From contig NZ_BOPO01000006.1 of NCBI RefSeq assembly GCF_017312725.1, forward strand, positions 1 through 64,000: a stretch of 64,000 nt of DNA, in the 5' to 3' direction. A model generated the notes under the pieces. That model did not search any database. It was not told the origin of the DNA and saw only the letters and a program-made list of their open reading frames with translations. Each line of letters begins with the position of its first letter. Position 1 is the stretch's first letter. Made by a program: the position numbers and the translations under genes. Shown here piece by piece: positions 60,357-64,000 of this stretch. The stretch is from Actinocatenispora comari (GTDB lineage Bacteria > Actinomycetota > Actinomycetes > Mycobacteriales > Micromonosporaceae).

Positions 60357-61160
60357 ATGAAGACCCTCGCCGCCGTAACTCCCCTCCCCACGGTCTCGGA
60401 TATCGAGTACGCGCATCCGGAGCACCAGCCGCTCCGGCTCGATCTGTACGTGCCTGACGGGCATGGCCCGCATCCGGTCTGTCTGTGGCTGCACGGTGGC
60501 GCCTGGTTTCTCGGCGACCGTGTCAGCAGCGCTGACCCTTTCGCCCCGGAGCTCGCACGGCGAGGTATCGCGATCGCCAGCGTGGACTATCGGCTGGGTG
60601 AAGCCGGTCGGTTTCCGCGCAACATCGACGACGTGCGCGCAGCGGTGCGGTGGTTGCGCGGTCATGGCGATGCCTACGAGCTGTCCACCGAACGGATCGG
60701 TTCATGGGGGGCTTCGGCCGGTGGGCATCTGTCGCTAATGGCGGCGCTGTCCTCGACCGGCGGGAATCCCAGCGACCGCATCGATGCGGTCGTCGACTGC
60801 TACGGCCCGACCGACCTGGCTGCTCGTCTGTCCCGCACCGATATGGAACGTTCCGTGCTCACCGATCCGCCGGAGACACGTTATCTGGACACCACGGTCG
60901 GCCAACCGGACCTCGCCCGCGCGCGTGCCGCGAGCCCATTGTTCCAGAATCTCGACGGCGCGCCGCCTACCTTGATCATCCACGGCGACCGTGACCAGCA
61001 GATGGCGCTCGACCAGAGTCAGCGGATGCACCAGGCACTAGTCGCGGCCGGATGCGACAGCCAGTTGCTGATCCTGGGTGGTACCGGCCACGGCGGGCCA
61101 CAGCACGCGTCCACCTGGGTGCTCGACACCATCGCCGGCTTCTTGCACCAGCACCTGTAG
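60357..61160 (+). CDS. Alpha/beta hydrolase, BD-FAE / esterase-lipase type
   Basis: The 267-residue protein has the oxyanion motif LWLHGGAWFLGDR, the nucleophile elbow GSWGASAGGHLSLMAA (GxSxGG, serine at about 122), the acid region LIIHGDRDQQM and the catalytic histidine in GGTGHGG. This is the BD-FAE/HSL-like esterase pattern. There is no signal peptide, so it acts in the cytoplasm. No ribosome-binding site is present; the promoter -10 overlaps the Zur-like box and suggests leaderless translation. Siderophore or metallophore esterases have this fold and often sit in metal regulons, so metallophore hydrolysis is a reasonable guess. Confidence 0.8.
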   Translation: MKTLAAVTPLPTVSDIEYAHPEHQPLRLDLYVPDGHGPHPVCLWLHGGAWFLGDRVSSADPFAPELARRGIAIASVDYRLGEAGRFPRNIDDVRAAVRWLRGHGDAYELSTERIGSWGASAGGHLSLMAALSSTGGNPSDRIDAVVDCYGPTDLAARLSRTDMERSVLTDPPETRYLDTTVGQPDLARARAASPLFQNLDGAPPTLIIHGDRDQQMALDQSQRMHQALVAAGCDSQLLILGGTGHGGPQHASTWVLDTIAGFLHQHL

Positions 61161-61225
61161 TGACGTCGGGTGTTGCCCCGACACGTATGTGTCCCCGCCC
61201 GAGGCGAGGGCCATGCCCCGGCGTG

Positions 61226-61636
61226 CTAGTCAGGGTTTGGTGTGCTGCACTCTGGGCAGAGCCCGAACACCTCCAGGACGTGCCGGGTGATCGTGTACCC
61301 GTGCCGTTCGGCGACCCCGTGGATCCATTTCTCCGGCGGGGCGTCGATCTCGACCGCCTTGCCGCAGTTGTCGCAGACCAGATGGTGGTGATGGGCGCCC
61401 GTGGTGCAGGCGCGGTAGAGTTGCCCGCCCTCGACGAGAATTGTGTCGGCCTGTCCGGCAGCGGCCAGCGCGTTGAGCTGCCGGTACACCGTTGCCAGCC
61501 CGACCGGGCTGCCTTCGGCCGCCATGCGCTGGTGCAGTTGCTGGGCGGAAACAAAGCCGGGCTCGTCGACCAGGATCCGATGGACGGCCTCCTTCTGCGC
61601 CGTGCGCCGCGTCCGCACGTTGGCAGCCTGCCCCAT
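61226..61636 (-). CDS. Second Fur-family regulator (Zur/Fur-like)
   Basis: The 136-residue protein has a winged helix (FVSAQQLHQRMAAEGSPVGL, ATVYRQLNALAAAGQAD), HHHHLVCDNCGKAVEIDAPP and FGLCPECS at the end, keeping both CxxC pairs and the histidine-rich sensory site of zinc-type Fur proteins. The ATG at 61636 is fixed by GGAGGTGCGGG; the longer frame upstream is non-coding. It converges with the hydrolase gene and lies downstream of the methyltransferase (145-base gap). It may be a second zinc sensor, or sense another metal. Confidence 0.85.
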   Translation of the reverse strand: MGQAANVRTRRTAQKEAVHRILVDEPGFVSAQQLHQRMAAEGSPVGLATVYRQLNALAAAGQADTILVEGGQLYRACTTGAHHHHLVCDNCGKAVEIDAPPEKWIHGVAERHGYTITRHVLEVFGLCPECSTPNPD

Positions 61637-61781
61637 CCCGCACCTCCTTCTCGCCGTGACCACACCCAGCTTAACCGCGCTGCCGAACACGCCGGGAAGG
61701 CCAGTCGTGACGAGTCGCCCGGGATGCCCCGGCGCCCGGGCACGAACGGAGCCCAGTGGCACCGACCACCAGGAGAGACGC

Positions 61782-62693
61782 TCAGTGCAGGCGGGCTCGT
61801 CCGGTCCAGAGCAGGGTCGGTTGTACCACGAAGTTGTCTGGATCGGCGCCGATCCAGGTCGGGGCGACCGGGTCGAGCAGTCGTTCGGCGCGGGCGATGT
61901 CGGCGTCGGTCATGCCTGCCGCCCGCCCGTGAGAGGCGACCGCGTGGCGCATCTCAGGCCAGACGATCTGTTCCAGGAAGGCACGCGCTGCGGGCTCGGT
62001 GGCTGGTGCAGTCACCGGAAACACCTGCACGGCCACCTCGGCCAGCCCGGCAGATCGCAGCCAGGCTCCCAGCCGTTCGTACTGGTGTGGCCCATCGTCG
62101 GGCAGCCCCCAGGTCAACTCGGACGCGGTGCGAACGAGCCTCTCCAGCCGCGTGTGTCCGGGCAACAGCATCGACTGGTAATAGTTCGTGGTGAACAGCG
62201 CCAGAACTCCTCCCGGAGCCAGCGCGCCGGCCATGGTGCGCACGACGGCGGCAGGGTCATCGAAGGTCGCCGGCCACACCACGTCGGAGGCCCAGATCAC
62301 GTCGAACCCGCCGGTCTCGGCAGCGTTGGCCGCGACCACGCGCAGGTCGCCCACCTCCAACTCCACGAGATCTGCGACCTGCGGGTCGGACAGCTGGGCA
62401 CGGGCGACCTCGACAGCACGCGCATCGACGTCGACAGCCCGCACCGCACCCGCGCGACCCGCACGACGAACCAGGTCAGCAAGCCCGGGAAGCGCACCGC
62501 CCGCGCCTGTACCGGCATCAAGGACACGCAGCGGGCGGTCAGAGGCGACCGGTCGGATCGTGTCGATCGCTGCGGCGACTGCGGGCGCGGCGAAATTCCG
62601 GTTGGTCAGCAGGTACTCGACGTAGCGACTGGTGTCGGGGCCGGCGTCGGAGTCGGCCGATGGCCTCGGTTGGTTGGTCCCGTCCAGGGTCAT
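61782..62693 (-). CDS. SAM-dependent methyltransferase in the Zur-like regulon
   Basis: The 303-residue protein carries RVLDAGTGAGGALPGLADLV (motif I), VRAVDVDARAVEVARAQL (motif II), ELEVGDLRVV, FDVIWASDVVWP (motif IV) and ALAPGGVLALFTTNYY (motif V). A substrate cannot be named. The ATG has GGGGAGAG upstream and a Zur-like box 20-40 bases further upstream. It probably shares a transcript with the Fur-family gene downstream. Confidence 0.8.
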   Translation of the reverse strand: MTLDGTNQPRPSADSDAGPDTSRYVEYLLTNRNFAAPAVAAAIDTIRPVASDRPLRVLDAGTGAGGALPGLADLVRRAGRAGAVRAVDVDARAVEVARAQLSDPQVADLVELEVGDLRVVAANAAETGGFDVIWASDVVWPATFDDPAAVVRTMAGALAPGGVLALFTTNYYQSMLLPGHTRLERLVRTASELTWGLPDDGPHQYERLGAWLRSAGLAEVAVQVFPVTAPATEPAARAFLEQIVWPEMRHAVASHGRAAGMTDADIARAERLLDPVAPTWIGADPDNFVVQPTLLWTGRARLH

Positions 62694-62712
62694 GAGTACA
62701 CTCTCCCCTTAA

Positions 62713-62733
62713 TGCTAACGATAATCAATACCA
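62713..62733 (-). promoter_or_regulatory. Zur-like box before the methyltransferase
   Basis: On the minus strand TGGTATTGATTATCGTTAGC (from 62733) matches 15 of 21 consensus positions, with the core TTGATTATCGTT intact. It ends 20 bases before the ATG. Confidence 0.55.
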
Positions 62734-63304
62734 TTGAGCTCGTAGGTTGATGTGCCAGACAACACCAGGACGACCAGCTTTCCAACGACACCGCAGCCAG
62801 CGACGCTGGAACATCGAGCCTCGGGTTCTCGAAGTCTCTCTATCGGGGCATCTCGCCCCGCTACCAGCTCCTCGACGAGCATGCGGCTCGTCGAGCTGGT
62901 CAGGGCCTTGACCCGCCGGCCAGGCCTGCGACCGTGACTGCGGCCACGGCCACGGCCGCGACGCGCCGTGGCCGGCTTCGCGGGGAGACCCCGGCCGGCA
63001 TTAATCGCCATCGACTACGCGTCAGCCCCTGGCCCTGGCGGCCCACTGCGACGAGAAATCTGGTCTTCCCAGCTCCCGCTAGGACGGTGGATGCACTCAT
63101 CGTCGGCGACGGGTAGAACGCCGAGGGATACGAACGCGGTGCGCGGAAGGCGATGAGCCCGACTGCCGCCGCAGCCGCCCTCGCCGACATCTTGATCGCG
63201 CTGGAGCGTCGGAGCACCTGACCGCCGAGACAACTACCGGAAGCTCGCCGTAGCGACTGATGGCCGCAGGCGGCCTATGCATGCAGCCGGTTCTCGAGTA
63301 CTGT
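62734..63304. other. Intergenic, no confident gene
   Basis: This 570-base stretch separates two divergent Zur-like boxes. Short frames on both strands have biased, arginine-rich composition and no motifs. No RNA gene is recognised. Confidence 0.5.
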
Positions 63305-63325
63305 CGATAATCATTATCATTACCT
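63305..63325 (+). promoter_or_regulatory. Zur-like box before the last ABC gene
   Basis: CGATAATCATTATCATTACC (from 63305) matches 15 of 21 consensus positions and contains the palindromic core ATAATCATTATCAT. It lies 45 bases before the start codon. Confidence 0.55.
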
Positions 63326-63370
63326 GCCGGCGTGCGACAGCTGCGGCGTGACGGCGAGAGAAGGGCGTTG

Positions 63371-64000
63371 ATGGTTGTGGATGCTGCGACTGACCCAGCA
63401 CAGGCTGAGAACGGTCGTCTCCCGAACCGGGTGCGCGAGGAGGGGTTCTTCGCGCCGGTACGGGGAAGCCTCGCCGCGATCATCGTGCTCAGTGTGCTGG
63501 GCGCGGCGAGCAGCGTGGTGCCGCTGATCGCGATCGTCGAGCTCGCTCGGGAGCTTGTGCCGGCACTGTCCGGGCAACCGATCCACGCCGGGCGTGTGTG
63601 GGCCATCGTGATCGTGGCGGTGATCGCGCTGTTCGTCAGCTTCGGCACGGCGTTCGGCGCCGGGGCCGTGGGGCACTTCGCGGACGCCGGACTCCAGCTG
63701 GCGCTACGGCGGCGGATCATCCGCCACCTGCAGCGGCTGCCGCTGGGATGGTTCGATCAACGCAGTTCCGGCACGGTGCGCAAGCTGGTGGAGAATGACG
63801 TTGTCGCCCTGCATCAGCTGGTCGCGCACGCCATCCAGGATGTTCTCACCGCGATCGCCGTGCCAGTGCTGAGCCTCGCGTACTTGTTCAGTGTCCAGTG
63901 GCAGCTGGCAGTGGCCGCGCTCGTCCCGCTGGCGATCACCGCGGCGACGTATCCGCTCATGATGCGCGGCGGTGCCGAAAAGTACCGGCAGTACGACGAG
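63371..64000 (+). CDS. ABC transporter half-molecule, membrane domain (cut by window edge)
   Basis: The first 210 residues are visible: a short polar N-terminus, membrane helices (LAAIIVLSVLGAASSVVPLI; VWAIVIVAVIALFVSFGTAF), and the exporter-fold coupling region ALRRRIIRHLQRLPLGWFDQ with RSSGTVRKLVENDVVALHQL and VAHAIQDVLTAIAVPVLSL. It closely resembles the ABC gene at 38520-40235 (LPLRWFAGGVSGRVKTTVQD), so it is another siderophore/metallophore-type half-transporter. The Zur-like box upstream suggests zinc rather than iron control. The ATPase domain lies beyond the window. Confidence 0.8.
   Translation, partial: MVVDAATDPAQAENGRLPNRVREEGFFAPVRGSLAAIIVLSVLGAASSVVPLIAIVELARELVPALSGQPIHAGRVWAIVIVAVIALFVSFGTAFGAGAVGHFADAGLQLALRRRIIRHLQRLPLGWFDQRSSGTVRKLVENDVVALHQLVAHAIQDVLTAIAVPVLSLAYLFSVQWQLAVAALVPLAITAATYPLMMRGGAEKYRQYDE

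Noticed and set aside
1-64000. CRISPR array or rRNA genes
   Set aside because: No set of short regularly spaced repeats and no rRNA-like sequence was seen on either strand.

Overview
The window is high-GC DNA with GTG starts, ATGA/GTGA gene overlaps, twin-arginine-type lipoprotein signals and families typical of Actinobacteria (SCO5389 family, TIGR03943, DUF5134-like, MHS transporter, IdeR- and Zur-like boxes). A filamentous or Micromonosporaceae-like actinomycete is the best guess. All function calls come from reading sequence and motifs; no database was searched.

1-14.1 kb is accessory DNA. It opens with the end of an IS3-family element, then two roughly 300 bp direct repeats. Each carries the 3' part of a tRNA-Lys(CTT) gene and its terminator, which is what old integration sites look like. 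To their right lies a defence-like island: an EVE/PUA-like + CBS + HEPN-like protein, an unknown membrane protein, a truncated FRG-domain gene, and a three-gene minus-strand operon (small helical protein, SMC-like ATPase with a zinc-ribbon motif, large protein with a C-terminal PD-(D/E)XK nuclease) resembling ABC-three-component systems. It ends in decayed genes (5'-truncated beta-propeller, frameshifted DsrE).

14.3-24.9 kb is a tight sialoglycan cluster: a GntR/FadR regulator divergent from a peptide-type ABC importer (fused double ATPase, two permeases, binding lipoprotein), then an N-acetylneuraminate-lyase-like aldolase, a sulfatase without an obvious signal peptide, and a secreted sialidase with a LamG-like domain. 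25.5-30 kb is an IclR-linked operon of an MHS transporter, an M19 dipeptidase-like protein and an FAD amino-acid oxidase. 30.7-37.4 kb holds a two-component system with a membrane partner, an XRE regulator divergent from a DHA2 efflux pump, an acetyltransferase, and gene relics.

37.6-47.6 kb is an iron-uptake block: two half-ABC exporter-fold proteins and a FecB-like lipoprotein behind iron boxes, followed by a PF03640-type lipoprotein, a hemerythrin-like protein and a PepSY membrane protein. Truncated copies of the last two sit on the other side of the ABC genes, so the transporter is flanked by a partial duplication.

47.9-64 kb looks like a clustered zinc-starvation (Zur) regulon. Six Zur-like boxes lie before (i) a CooC/MinD-like ATPase - SCO5389 - luciferase-like trio, (ii) an eight-gene operon znuA-znuC-two permeases-fur/zur-L31 type B-cysteine-free L32-methyltransferase, (iii) a COG0523 protein that has lost its P-loop, (iv) an alpha/beta hydrolase whose promoter suggests a leaderless mRNA, (v) another methyltransferase beside a second Fur-family gene, and (vi) an exporter-fold ABC gene that runs off the window. 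The logic would be import of zinc, replacement of zinc-bearing ribosomal proteins, and perhaps metallophore handling.
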